Below, piece by piece: positions 25,199-33,117 of a DNA stretch of 64,000 bases (positions are counted from its first letter, which is position 1; every line of letters starts with the position of its first letter). The notes under the pieces were generated by a model. It did no database searches and was not told where the DNA came from. It saw nothing but the letters and a program-made list of their open reading frames with translations. The DNA is from Nonomuraea turcica. GTDB lineage: Bacteria > Actinomycetota > Actinomycetes > Streptosporangiales > Streptosporangiaceae. The stretch is taken from NCBI RefSeq assembly GCF_030718205.1, contig NZ_JAUZQF010000002.1, forward strand, positions 248,001 to 312,000, in the 5' to 3' direction. The position numbers were made by a program, and so were the translations under genes.

Positions 25199-26656
25199 TC
25201 AGGACTGCGTACGGGACCACTGCTGGTGGGTGCCGCTGCCGCAAGCCCACTGCTGGATGTCCGCACCGTCGGCCGTGGAGGCGTTGGCCACGTCCAGGCA
25301 CTTGCCGCTGTGGCGGGCCCTGAGCTGGAAGAAGCTGCCCGTGGCTACCCACTGCCACTGCTGGTTGGTACCGCCGCCGCAGGTGTACTGGATGACGTTC
25401 GCCCCATCCGCCGTGGAGCCGCCGGCCACGTCCAGGCACTTACCGCTGTTCTGGCTCACCAGCCGGTGATAGCCACCGCCGACGTCCTGGAACTGCCACT
25501 TCTGGTTGCCGCCGCCGTTCCACGGATACTGCTTCACCTCGGCGTTGTTCGCCGTCGAGGCGCTGACGACGTCCATCACCTTGCCGCTGTGCCGGGCGGT
25601 GATCCGGTAGGAGGGCGTGGAGCCGCTGCCGGTGATGACGCCGGTGGCGGTGTCGATGGTGATCTGCGGGTACCAGGTGAGGCTCATGCTGGTGGCGGAC
25701 GGGAACGTGATCGGTAACCAGACGTACTGGGAATCGTTGACCGGTCCGCCCCAGGCGCCGGCCCAGCGGTCCCCCATGTACAGGTAACCAGTGGTCGACG
25801 AGCCCTGGATCGGCAGCACATACGCCGGTTGGGAGCTGAACGTCGTACCGTCGCCGACGTTGGTCCACCCGGTCCATGGGCCGGAGATGCTCGACGCGGT
25901 GGCGTAGCGCGCCTGGTTCGGGTTCCAGCCCGTCGCTCCCGAGGTCAGCAGGAAATAGACGTTGCCCCTTTTGAACAGGGCGGGCGCCTCACGGTGGGCG
26001 TCGTTCCAGAAGTTGCCCACGAGCGAGCTGACGTTCAGGTAGTCCGGCGTGAGCCGGTAGATGTGCAGGTCGTAGTTCTCATCCGCCGCCGAGATCATGT
26101 AGGCCGTGCCGTTGTCGTTGTAGAGCGTGATGTCCCGCGACATGTGCTGCCCCAGCGGGCGGAAGCTGCCGTGGTAGGTGTAGGCGCCGTCCACGGTCGC
26201 GGAGGAGGCGACGGCGGCGCGCGCCTCGCTGTAATTGGATCCGTTCTCCTTGTGCATCCACATGACGAATCTGCCGGTGGAGCTGTTGTAGATGACCTTC
26301 GGTCGTTCGATGTTGGCGACGTTGAGCTCGGCGTGTGACGACTGGGTGAGGACGTTGTTGCGGAACTCCCAGTTCAGCAGGTCCGTGGACCGGTAGACCG
26401 AGACCGCGCGGAAGGTGTTGTCGGCATGGCGGTGCTCGCCGAACCAGTAGTAGTAGTCGCCTGACTTCAGCACGCCGCCGCCATGGGCGTGCAGCACATT
26501 CCCGCTGGTGTCACGGAACTGGGTGCCGTTGGTGATGGTCACCGGAGCCGCGTGTGCCGGTGACCCGGCATGGACGACGACGGCACCGGCGAGCAGCACG
26601 GTTGCCGCGACCGCCCGCGACAGGCTCATGAGGTGCGCACGTAACCCTGTGATCAT
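25199..26656 (-). CDS. Secreted GH43 (exo-beta-1,3-galactanase-like) with CBM13
   Basis: This is a 485-residue secreted protein. A signal peptide ends near PAHA-AP. A five-bladed GH43 domain follows (about residues 40-345), opening with HAHGGGVLKSGDYYYWFGE; the Asp base usual in GH43 is replaced at this place, as in the exo-beta-1,3-galactanase branch (GH43_24). The C-terminal ~130 residues are a three-lobed ricin-type CBM13 with repeated GKCLDV and QQW motifs. It would trim arabinogalactan side chains outside the cell. The ATG at 26656 has a GGAGG site. A LacI-type dyad lies in the leader. Confidence 0.87.
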   Translation of the reverse strand: MITGLRAHLMSLSRAVAATVLLAGAVVVHAGSPAHAAPVTITNGTQFRDTSGNVLHAHGGGVLKSGDYYYWFGEHRHADNTFRAVSVYRSTDLLNWEFRNNVLTQSSHAELNVANIERPKVIYNSSTGRFVMWMHKENGSNYSEARAAVASSATVDGAYTYHGSFRPLGQHMSRDITLYNDNGTAYMISAADENYDLHIYRLTPDYLNVSSLVGNFWNDAHREAPALFKRGNVYFLLTSGATGWNPNQARYATASSISGPWTGWTNVGDGTTFSSQPAYVLPIQGSSTTGYLYMGDRWAGAWGGPVNDSQYVWLPITFPSATSMSLTWYPQITIDTATGVITGSGSTPSYRITARHSGKVMDVVSASTANNAEVKQYPWNGGGNQKWQFQDVGGGYHRLVSQNSGKCLDVAGGSTADGANVIQYTCGGGTNQQWQWVATGSFFQLRARHSGKCLDVANASTADGADIQQWACGSGTHQQWSRTQS

Positions 26657-26686
26657 GCCGATCCTCCGTTGTCAGAACGAAGATCA

Positions 26687-26702
26687 ATGTTCGCGCTAAC
26701 AT
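26687..26702. promoter_or_regulatory. Sugar-regulator dyad upstream of the GH43 gene
   Basis: ATGTTCGCGCTAACAT is a 16-bp near-perfect palindrome (ATGTTnGCGCnAACAT). It lies 31 bp upstream of the GH43 ATG. GC-centred dyads of this form are typical LacI-family sites at actinobacterial glycoside hydrolase genes. No regulator gene is adjacent. The remaining bases to 26862 are the divergent leader of the next gene. Confidence 0.55.
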
Positions 26703-26862
26703 GCCGTGCCGACGTACACCCACATTTCTGACGCGTTTCGCAGAGTGTCATGGCGCCCAACAAGATTGTCAATGCTCTGTCAACTGTTACCAGTGGGATT
26801 GCAGTGGCTTCCAAGGTCTGCTCGCGATCATGTGGCTTTCCAGAGCAGAGAAGAGGACCCCC

Positions 26863-28707
26863 ATGAAGAGGACAGCGTTGCTGCTGGGCGCTGCGGTGCT
26901 CAGCGGCCTGCTGGCCGCTCCTCCCGCGCTCGCCGCGCCGGCGATCAAGACGGCGGTGGCGCAGGTCAAGGCAAGCCCCGCCCATCGTTCCGGCGGGTGC
27001 CCCACCACGGTCGGCTTCTCCGCCGTGGTGGCGGCCAAGGGCAAGGGCACCGTGCGCTACCGGTGGGTGCGCGGTGACGGCAGCAAGGGCGCGATCAAGA
27101 GCTTCCGCGTCAACGGCGCACGCAAGGTCGTGGTACGCGATCGGCAGACGTTCGACCGCACGACGTCCGGGTGGCAGGCGGTGGAGATCGTCGGTAAGCG
27201 GGGATTGTCGAGCAAGGCCCGGTTCAGCATCGCCTGTGAGGGACCCGCCACGGTGTGGGACTCCTCCCACCCGCTGCCCGCAAACCCGGGCAAGCCGTTG
27301 GAGTCCGCCGCCGACGTCGACGTCCGCCCGGCGACCCACAACGGCGCCTGCCCGACGACGGTGACGTTCACCGCCACCATCCAGGTGTCGCGGACCCCGG
27401 CCAAGGTCGACTACCAGTGGATCGACAGCGCCACCGGCGAGGGACGGCCGGCGTCGCTCTACTTCGCCGCCGGCGGCCCGCACCTGCGCCAGGTCACCCT
27501 GCCGCTCAGCGTGGGGAACACCATGAGCGGCTGGAAGGCCATCCACATCCTCAACCCCGGCGGCCACGACTCCGGGCGGGCGGCGTACCACGTGACCTGC
27601 AAGCCCGGTCCGACCCCGACTCCCACCGGCACTCCCACCCCGACCGGCACCCCGACCGGCACTCCCACCCCCACCGGCACTCCGACCGGCACTCCCACGC
27701 CCACCGGCACCCCCACCGCCACCGCCACCGGCACGCCGACCTCGACGCCCACAGGCCAGCCCGGTCAGAAGCCGACGGCGCAGATCCTCACCTTCTGGCC
27801 CGGGGACTACGAGGGAAGCTGCGCGGAGCCCATCAACTACGAGATCACGGGCACCGTCAACCTCCCGGCTGGAGCGGCGCAGAAAGTCACCTACTGGTGG
27901 CTGATGGACGGCGTGAAGTGGCGGGAGCACACCGTGGACTTCCCGGCCAGCGACCAGCCCCGGTCCCAGTACACCTCCGCCATCTGGCAGATCAGCGTCG
28001 GTGGCCGCCACAGCGCGGCCCTCTTGGGCGAGGGCGGCGAGCCCGCCGAGCGGCAGTTCACCGTCACGTGCAAGGAGCCCGACACCGCCAAGGTGGTCAT
28101 ACACAACGTGCTGACCCCCCTCTACCAGGGTGACTGCACCTCCTACTACGCGCTCACCACCAGCGCGAGGGTCGTGTCCGACCGGGACACCGAGATCAGC
28201 TACCGTGTCGTGGTCGACGGCAAGCCCGGCGAGACCAGAACCGAGAAGCTCCATGCCGGGCGGCCCCAGTCGATCGGCGACTTCTGGTACGACTGGACGA
28301 AGCAGACCAAGAGCGGCACCATCCGCATCGAGCTGCTCAACCAGAACAAGGCGGCCAAGGAAGCCCCCTACCGCCGCACGTGCTGGACGCAGACTCCCGA
28401 GCCCGGCACGGTACGGTTCGCCAGCTTCACCCCGATGGCCTACTACGGCGACTGCGCCGAGGCGCCCTACCCGACCGCCCACGCCACGCTCCTCGCCGCC
28501 CCGGGAACGGAGATCTCCTACCGGTGGGTCGTCGACGGCAAGCCGCAGGACACCTTCACGCGCAAGATCGGAAGTGGCGGGTTCCTGCAGGCGCAGGCCT
28601 TCCACTGGCACCGGAACCCGAAGACCGACGGCGTCGTCCGGTTTGAGGTGCTGAACCACAACAAGCCGTTGATGGAGGCCGCCTATCCGATCCACTGCCA
28701 GAGCTGA
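26863..28707 (+). CDS. Secreted protein with five Ig-like modules and a Thr-Pro linker
   Basis: The 614-residue protein has a signal peptide (MKRTALLLGAAVLSGLLAAP, cleavage near ALA-AP). Two modules of about 85 residues, each beginning CPTTV and ending in a Cys, precede a Thr/Pro/Gly linker of about 48 residues. Three more modules follow, each starting with GSC/GDC and ending VTC, RTC or IHC. The last two share SYRVVVDGKP / SYRWVVDGKP and LLNQNK / LNHNK. Each module keeps one Cys near its start and one at its end, which suggests one disulfide per Ig-like sandwich. No enzyme motif is seen; adhesion or polymer binding is a guess. The ATG follows AAGAGGA. Confidence 0.8.
   Translation: MKRTALLLGAAVLSGLLAAPPALAAPAIKTAVAQVKASPAHRSGGCPTTVGFSAVVAAKGKGTVRYRWVRGDGSKGAIKSFRVNGARKVVVRDRQTFDRTTSGWQAVEIVGKRGLSSKARFSIACEGPATVWDSSHPLPANPGKPLESAADVDVRPATHNGACPTTVTFTATIQVSRTPAKVDYQWIDSATGEGRPASLYFAAGGPHLRQVTLPLSVGNTMSGWKAIHILNPGGHDSGRAAYHVTCKPGPTPTPTGTPTPTGTPTGTPTPTGTPTGTPTPTGTPTATATGTPTSTPTGQPGQKPTAQILTFWPGDYEGSCAEPINYEITGTVNLPAGAAQKVTYWWLMDGVKWREHTVDFPASDQPRSQYTSAIWQISVGGRHSAALLGEGGEPAERQFTVTCKEPDTAKVVIHNVLTPLYQGDCTSYYALTTSARVVSDRDTEISYRVVVDGKPGETRTEKLHAGRPQSIGDFWYDWTKQTKSGTIRIELLNQNKAAKEAPYRRTCWTQTPEPGTVRFASFTPMAYYGDCAEAPYPTAHATLLAAPGTEISYRWVVDGKPQDTFTRKIGSGGFLQAQAFHWHRNPKTDGVVRFEVLNHNKPLMEAAYPIHCQS
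27611..27755 (+). repeat. DNA repeat encoding the Thr-Pro-Gly linker
   Basis: Short units such as ACTCCCACCCCGACCGGC and ACCGGCACTCCCACC recur about ten times and encode TPTGTP-type repeats. The array has no spacers and stays in frame. It is prone to slippage, so linker length probably varies between strains. Confidence 0.8.
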
Positions 28708-28719
28708 CGTCCGGATCTG

Positions 28720-28745
28720 CCTGGCTCGCCGCCAAGCGGGCCAGG
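28720..28745 (+). terminator. Hairpin terminator after the Ig-like protein gene
   Basis: CCTGGCTCGC (28720-28729) pairs with GCGGGCCAGG (28736-28745) across a six-base loop, with one G-U pair. It begins 13 bases after the stop. There is no T-tract, as is common in high-GC actinobacteria. Confidence 0.6.
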
Positions 28746-28790
28746 TCGGGCCTGCACCTCCTGCAGGGCAGCGCGGCAGCACGCCGGCCG

Positions 28791-28796
28791 TATAGT
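28791..28796 (+). promoter_or_regulatory. -10 element of a probably leaderless marR transcript
   Basis: TATAGT ends seven bases before the marR ATG at 28804. Transcription would begin at or next to the A of the start codon. No ribosome site precedes the ATG, which fits a leaderless message. Confidence 0.5.
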
Positions 28797-28803
28797 CGAA
28801 TTC

Positions 28804-29331
28804 ATGAGCACCAAAGGGACGTCCTCACCGGCGGCCGAGCACGCCGAGGGAGATTTCGGCTGGTCCCTTGGAGTGCTGTTGCGGGCGCTCCACGGCTCGC
28901 TGGAGTCGGTGCTGGGTGACCTGCCGCACGGGCCGCGTGGCTATCAGACGCTGTCCACCGTGGTCCACGGTGATCAGCCCAGTCAGCTGGCGCTGGCGGC
29001 GCATCTGGGCATCGACAGGACCGTGCTGACCTACCTCATCGACGACCTGGTCGAGGCGGGCCTGGTGGAGCGCCGGCTCAACCCGGCCGACCGGCGGCAG
29101 CGCAAGATCGTCGCCACCGACAAGGGGGCCGCCACGCTGCGCGATCTCGAGCAGCGGGTGCGGGCGGTCGAAGACCGCGTTCTCGAGGTGCTGGACGCCG
29201 ACGAGCGTGAGGTGTTCCGCAAGCTGCTGCGGCGGGCGGCCTGCGGCGTGCGTGACATCGAGGCGGACACCGATCCCTGTGTAGTGGTCGAAGAGGTGCT
29301 CGGCACCGGTTCCGCCACCCCCGGCGCGTAG
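28804..29331 (+). CDS. MarR-family transcriptional regulator
   Basis: This is a 175-residue MarR repressor. The winged helix spans about residues 45-115 (PSQLALAAHLGIDRTVLTYL, then IDDLVEAGLVERRLNPADRRQR). The ATG at 28804 has no ribosome site but follows a TATAGT by seven bases, suggesting a leaderless message. A strong hairpin follows the stop. The next genes encode flavin/F420-type oxidoreductases, and ACAGAT repeats flank their promoter; this regulator probably controls them and senses a phenolic or oxidised ligand, as many MarR proteins do. Confidence 0.9.
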   Translation: MSTKGTSSPAAEHAEGDFGWSLGVLLRALHGSLESVLGDLPHGPRGYQTLSTVVHGDQPSQLALAAHLGIDRTVLTYLIDDLVEAGLVERRLNPADRRQRKIVATDKGAATLRDLEQRVRAVEDRVLEVLDADEREVFRKLLRRAACGVRDIEADTDPCVVVEEVLGTGSATPGA

Positions 29332-29346
29332 CAGCATGGCTTCATC

Positions 29347-29378
29347 GCGGCCTCAGGCGCTTCTGCGCCGGAGGCCGC
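29347..29378 (+). terminator. Hairpin terminator after marR
   Basis: GCGGCCTCAGGCGC (29347-29360) pairs with GCGCCGGAGGCCGC (29365-29378) across a TTCT loop, with one A-G mismatch. It starts 16 bases after the marR stop. Confidence 0.75.
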
Positions 29379-29409
29379 GGTCGCGTTGCCAGGGCCTGGA
29401 ATAGCCGAG

Positions 29410-29477
29410 ACAGATCTGTGGTTTGGCAACACATATTCTCTACATACAGTTTGTGCAGCCACACATCTGTAACAGAT
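29410..29477 (+). promoter_or_regulatory. Promoter flanked by two ACAGAT-based dyads
   Basis: ACAGATCTGT (29410-29419) is a perfect 10-bp palindrome, and ATCTGT-A-ACAGAT (29465-29477) is a second dyad made of the same half-sites. Between them lies a promoter-like TTGGCA (29423-29428) and TACAGT about 16 bases later. A regulator with ACAGAT half-sites, probably the adjacent MarR, could clamp this promoter. Confidence 0.5.
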
Positions 29478-29494
29478 CGATGAACGGGGAACTC

Positions 29495-30403
29495 ATGGCT
29501 GACTACGGCCACGACCTGCTGTTCGGGTCGTTCATCACCCCTGCCAACACCGCTCCTGAGCAGGTGCTGGACCTGGCGCAGGCCTCTGAGGAGGCGGGAC
29601 TGGACCTGGCCACCTTCCAGGACCACCCCTACCAGCCGGGCTTCTTGGACACCTGGACGCTGCTGAGCTACGTCGCGGCCCGCACGGAGCGGATCCGCGT
29701 CACGGGCAATGTGATCAACCTTCCGCTGCGGCCACCCGCCGTGCTCGCCCGCGCGGCGGCGAGCCTGGACCTGCTCAGTGGCGGCCGCTTCGAGCTCGGG
29801 CTGGGCGCCGGGGGGTTCTGGGACGCCATCGAGGCCATGGGCGGCCGCCGGCTGAGCCCTGGGCAGGCCGTGGACGCGCTCGATGAGGCCATCGACATCA
29901 TCCGCGGCGTCTGGGACGTGGACAACAAGACCCGTCTGCGCGTGGACGGCACGTATTACCAGGTCGAGGGCGCCAAGCGCGGCCCCGCCCCGGCGCACGA
30001 CATCGGGATCTGGCTGGGCGCCTACAAGCCCCGGATGTTGCGGCTGATCGGCCGCAAGGCCGACGGCTGGATGCCGTCGTTGCCGTACGTCCAGAGCCTG
30101 GACCAGCTCGCCGAGGCTAACGCGACCATCGACGCGGCCGCCGTCGAGGCCGGCCGCGATCCCTCCGCCATCCGCCGGCTGCTCAACATCGGCGGGAAGT
30201 TCGGCCCGCCCAGCGACCGGCTGCTGTCGGGCTCGCCCGAGCAGTGGGCCGAGCAACTCGCCGCGCTGACCCGGCAGTACGGCTTCTCTGGCTACATCAT
30301 CATGGGTGACGACCCGGCGACCCTGGAGATCTTCGGCCGGCAGGTCGCGCCGGCCACCCGCGAGCTGGTGGCCGCCGCCCGCCAGGCGAAGGCAGGGGTC
30401 TGA
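29495..30403 (+). CDS. LLM-class flavin- or F420-dependent oxidoreductase
   Basis: This is a 302-residue luciferase-like TIM barrel. DLAQASEEAGLDLATFQDHPY, then ARTERIRVTGNVINLPLRPP and the GGRFELGLGAGGFWD cofactor-binding segment are typical of F420/FMN enzymes. The ATG at 29495 has a GGGGA site; an earlier ATG at 29480 has none. It ends one base before the next gene's GTG start, and the two LLM barrels are similar along their whole length, so they are a tandem duplication. The substrate is unknown. Confidence 0.88.
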   Translation: MADYGHDLLFGSFITPANTAPEQVLDLAQASEEAGLDLATFQDHPYQPGFLDTWTLLSYVAARTERIRVTGNVINLPLRPPAVLARAAASLDLLSGGRFELGLGAGGFWDAIEAMGGRRLSPGQAVDALDEAIDIIRGVWDVDNKTRLRVDGTYYQVEGAKRGPAPAHDIGIWLGAYKPRMLRLIGRKADGWMPSLPYVQSLDQLAEANATIDAAAVEAGRDPSAIRRLLNIGGKFGPPSDRLLSGSPEQWAEQLAALTRQYGFSGYIIMGDDPATLEIFGRQVAPATRELVAAARQAKAGV

Positions 30404-30404
30404 C

Positions 30405-32609
30405 GTGGACTACGGCCAGCCGCTGCGGTTCGGCGCCTTGATCGACGCCTCCTCGCCGCAGGAGGCCGTCGCCCACGCCACGCTGAGCGAGGAGCTCGGC
30501 CTCGACCTGGTCGCCGTCGGCGGCCCGGATGACGACGACCACGACGATGCCGTGCTCGATGTGTGGACGCTGATGAGCTGGGTCGCGGCCCGCACCCGCA
30601 CGATCGGCATCACCGGCGTGCTCGACGCCGGAGCGTGGCACCCCGCGGTGCTGGGCCGCTCGGCCGCCAGCCTGGACCTGCTGGCCTCCGGCCGGCTCGG
30701 CCTGGCGCTGGCCGCGTCGAGCCGGGCGCATCAGGCGGCGGGCTCCGTGGGGCTGTCTCCCGCGCAGGCCGCCGCCGCGCTGGACGAGGCGCTCGAGGTC
30801 GTGCGCGGCATCTGGGCGATCGATGAGCAGGCGCCTTTGCGCCTGGAAGGCGAGCACTACCGCCTCGACGGCGCCGAGCGGGGGCCGGCGCCTGCCCACA
30901 CCGTTCCGGTGTGGCTCGGCGGCACGCAGCCGGAGCTACTGGAGCTGGCCGGCGCCCAGGCCGACGGCTGGCTGAGCGTTCTCGGCGACCTGGCGGAGCT
31001 GCCCGTCCGGCAGAAGACCATCGACGAGGCGGCGGTGCGCGCGGGACGGGACCCTCGGGAGATCCGCCGGCTGGCCGTCATCCCGGTCTCCGGGCGGCCT
31101 GGGGCCGGCGAACTGGCGGCCCTGGCCATCGAGCACGGCATCAGCACGTTCCTGCTCGCCGGCGCGGGCGTCGACGAGCTGCGCCGTTTCGCCGAGCAGA
31201 CCGCGCCCGCGGTGAGGGAGGCGGTTGCCGCCGACCGCGCCGTACGCGGCCTGGCCGAGGCCACCATCCCCAGCCTGCGCGTTCGCCGGCTGCGTCATCG
31301 GGACATCGACTACGACGCCGTCCCCGCGCACCTGGCGCGGGTCGAGCCCGGTGACGCCGCGTACGCCCGCGTACGCTCGACCTACCTGCGGGGCGGATCT
31401 CCCGGCCTGGTCCTGCGGCCGGGCACACCGGGCGAGATCGCCGACGCGCTGGCCTTCGCCCGCACCCAACCGGTGAAGCTGGCCGTCCGCAGCGGCGGGC
31501 ACGGCATCAGCGGCCGCTCCACCAACCACGGCGGCATCGTCATCGACGTCTCCCGCCTCAACGCCATCGAGATCCTCGACGAGCGGACCCGCCGCGTCCG
31601 CGTCGGCCCCGGCGCCCGCTGGAGCGACGTGGCAGCGGCGCTGGCCCCGTACGGGTGGGCGCTCAGCTCGGGCGACTACGGCGGCGTCGGCGTCGGCGGG
31701 CTCACCACCGCCGGCGGCATCGGCTGGCTGGTACGCGAGCACGGCCTCACGCTCGACCACCTGCGTGCCGTGGAGATGGTGCTGGCCGACGGCACCATGG
31801 TCAGGGCCGACGACACCGAGCACCCCGAGCTGTTCTGGGGCGTGCGCGGGGCGGGAGCGAACTTCGGCGTCGTCACCGCCTTCGAGTTCGAGGTGGACGA
31901 GGTCGGAGACGTCGGCTTCGCGCAGTTCGCGATGGACGCCTCCGACACGGCGGGGTTCCTGCAGAGCTGGGGCGCCGCCATCGAGGCCGCGCCCCGGGAC
32001 GTCACGGGCTCGCTCATCGTCGGCCGGCCCCGCCCTGGCGAGCCGGTGATCGCCCAGCTCATGACCGTGGTGGACGCGGACGACGCCGAGACGGTGATCA
32101 GCCGGCTCCAGCCCATCGCCGCCGTGGCCCCGCTGCTCGACTACAGCATCCAGATCCTGCCGTACGCGGCGATCATGAGCGTGCCGCCCGGCACGCACGC
32201 CGGCCAGGGCGAGCCGGTGACCCGCTCCGCCCTTGCCGACCACCTCACGCCCGAGCTGGCGGACGCCGCCGCCCGTCTGATCGGCAGCGGTGAGCTTTAC
32301 TTCTTCCAGATCCGCGCGGTGGGTGGGGCGGCCTCCGACGTCCCCCCGGACGCGACCGCGTACGCGGGACGGTCGGCGAACTTCCAGCTGGTGGCCTTCG
32401 GCTCCAGCCGCGCCCGGCTCGACCGCCTCTGGGATGAGCTGCGGCCGCACTTCTCCGGGATCTACATCAACTTCGAGACCGACTTGCGGCCAGAGCGCCT
32501 CCACGACGCCTACCCGGGTGAGACCCTGCGGCGGCTGCGCGTGCTCAAACGCCGCTACGACCCCGGCAACGTCTTCCGCGACAATTTCAACATCACCCCG
32601 GCAACCTGA
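30405..32609 (+). CDS. Fusion of a degenerate LLM barrel and a berberine-bridge-type FAD oxidase
   Basis: The 734-residue protein has two enzymes in one chain. Residues 1 to ~290 are an LLM barrel similar to the preceding gene, but the usual LGLGAG cofactor motif has become LALAAS. Residues ~310-734 are a PCMH-type FAD oxidase: VRSGGHGISG carries the His that normally bonds FAD, TAGGIGWLVREHGLTLD and GVRGAGANFGVVT follow, and the chain ends with the YDPGNVFRDNFNI motif of berberine-bridge enzymes. The Cys used for a second FAD bond is absent. The GTG at 30405 lies one base after the stop of the LLM gene. The fusion is unbroken and well biased in codon use, so it is not a sequencing join. Confidence 0.87.
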   Translation: MDYGQPLRFGALIDASSPQEAVAHATLSEELGLDLVAVGGPDDDDHDDAVLDVWTLMSWVAARTRTIGITGVLDAGAWHPAVLGRSAASLDLLASGRLGLALAASSRAHQAAGSVGLSPAQAAAALDEALEVVRGIWAIDEQAPLRLEGEHYRLDGAERGPAPAHTVPVWLGGTQPELLELAGAQADGWLSVLGDLAELPVRQKTIDEAAVRAGRDPREIRRLAVIPVSGRPGAGELAALAIEHGISTFLLAGAGVDELRRFAEQTAPAVREAVAADRAVRGLAEATIPSLRVRRLRHRDIDYDAVPAHLARVEPGDAAYARVRSTYLRGGSPGLVLRPGTPGEIADALAFARTQPVKLAVRSGGHGISGRSTNHGGIVIDVSRLNAIEILDERTRRVRVGPGARWSDVAAALAPYGWALSSGDYGGVGVGGLTTAGGIGWLVREHGLTLDHLRAVEMVLADGTMVRADDTEHPELFWGVRGAGANFGVVTAFEFEVDEVGDVGFAQFAMDASDTAGFLQSWGAAIEAAPRDVTGSLIVGRPRPGEPVIAQLMTVVDADDAETVISRLQPIAAVAPLLDYSIQILPYAAIMSVPPGTHAGQGEPVTRSALADHLTPELADAAARLIGSGELYFFQIRAVGGAASDVPPDATAYAGRSANFQLVAFGSSRARLDRLWDELRPHFSGIYINFETDLRPERLHDAYPGETLRRLRVLKRRYDPGNVFRDNFNITPAT

Positions 32610-32662
32610 TCAGGCGGTAGCGCACCGCAACAGATCATGTGCCCCCATGAGAGAGGACCCGA

Positions 32663-33058
32663 GTGCCGCACTACAGCAGGCTCTGCAAGATCGTGATCGA
32701 CGTCAATGAGGCCGACCATGCCAAGGAGGTCGGATTCTGGCAGGCCGCGACCGGTCAGACGCTGACACAGTTCGCCCCCTTTCCCGAATACCACGGCGCC
32801 GACCTGGGCAGCGGCGAGTTCGGGCTGCTGGTCCAGCGGCTCGAGGAGGGGCCGAGCCGGGTGCACCTCGACATCCACACCGACGACGTGGAGGCGGAGG
32901 TCGCCCGGTTGGAGAGACTGGGCGCGAAACGCGTGCAATTCGTGCACGATCGTTGGTGGGTCATGCAGGACCCGGCAGGCCTGCCGTTCTGCGTCATACC
33001 GGATCCTCCGGGCACGCTCAATGACGACAACGCCCACCGTTGGGACGACACCGAGTAG
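32663..33058 (+). CDS. VOC-superfamily (glyoxalase-like) protein
   Basis: This is a 131-residue protein of the vicinal-oxygen-chelate superfamily with paired beta-alpha-beta-beta-beta units (VIDVNEADHAKEVGFWQAATG; then VHLDIHTDDVEAEVARLERLG and the closing VMQDPAGLPFCVIP). The DPAGLPFC ending is typical of the actinobacterial glyoxalase/dioxygenase-like group; it may bind a metal, but a full set of metal ligands is not certain. The start is a GTG at 32663 after AGAGAGGA. It follows the LLM-oxidase fusion by 53 bp. Confidence 0.82.
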   Translation: MPHYSRLCKIVIDVNEADHAKEVGFWQAATGQTLTQFAPFPEYHGADLGSGEFGLLVQRLEEGPSRVHLDIHTDDVEAEVARLERLGAKRVQFVHDRWWVMQDPAGLPFCVIPDPPGTLNDDNAHRWDDTE

Positions 33059-33117
33059 CCGGCCGACCGCTTCCGGCGTGCAGCCCGACCGCCGATCGAA
33101 GGTGGATCATAGACCGT

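Noticed and set aside
27611..27755. A CRISPR-like short repeat array
   Set aside because: Units are contiguous without spacers and stay in frame as a Thr-Pro-Gly linker.
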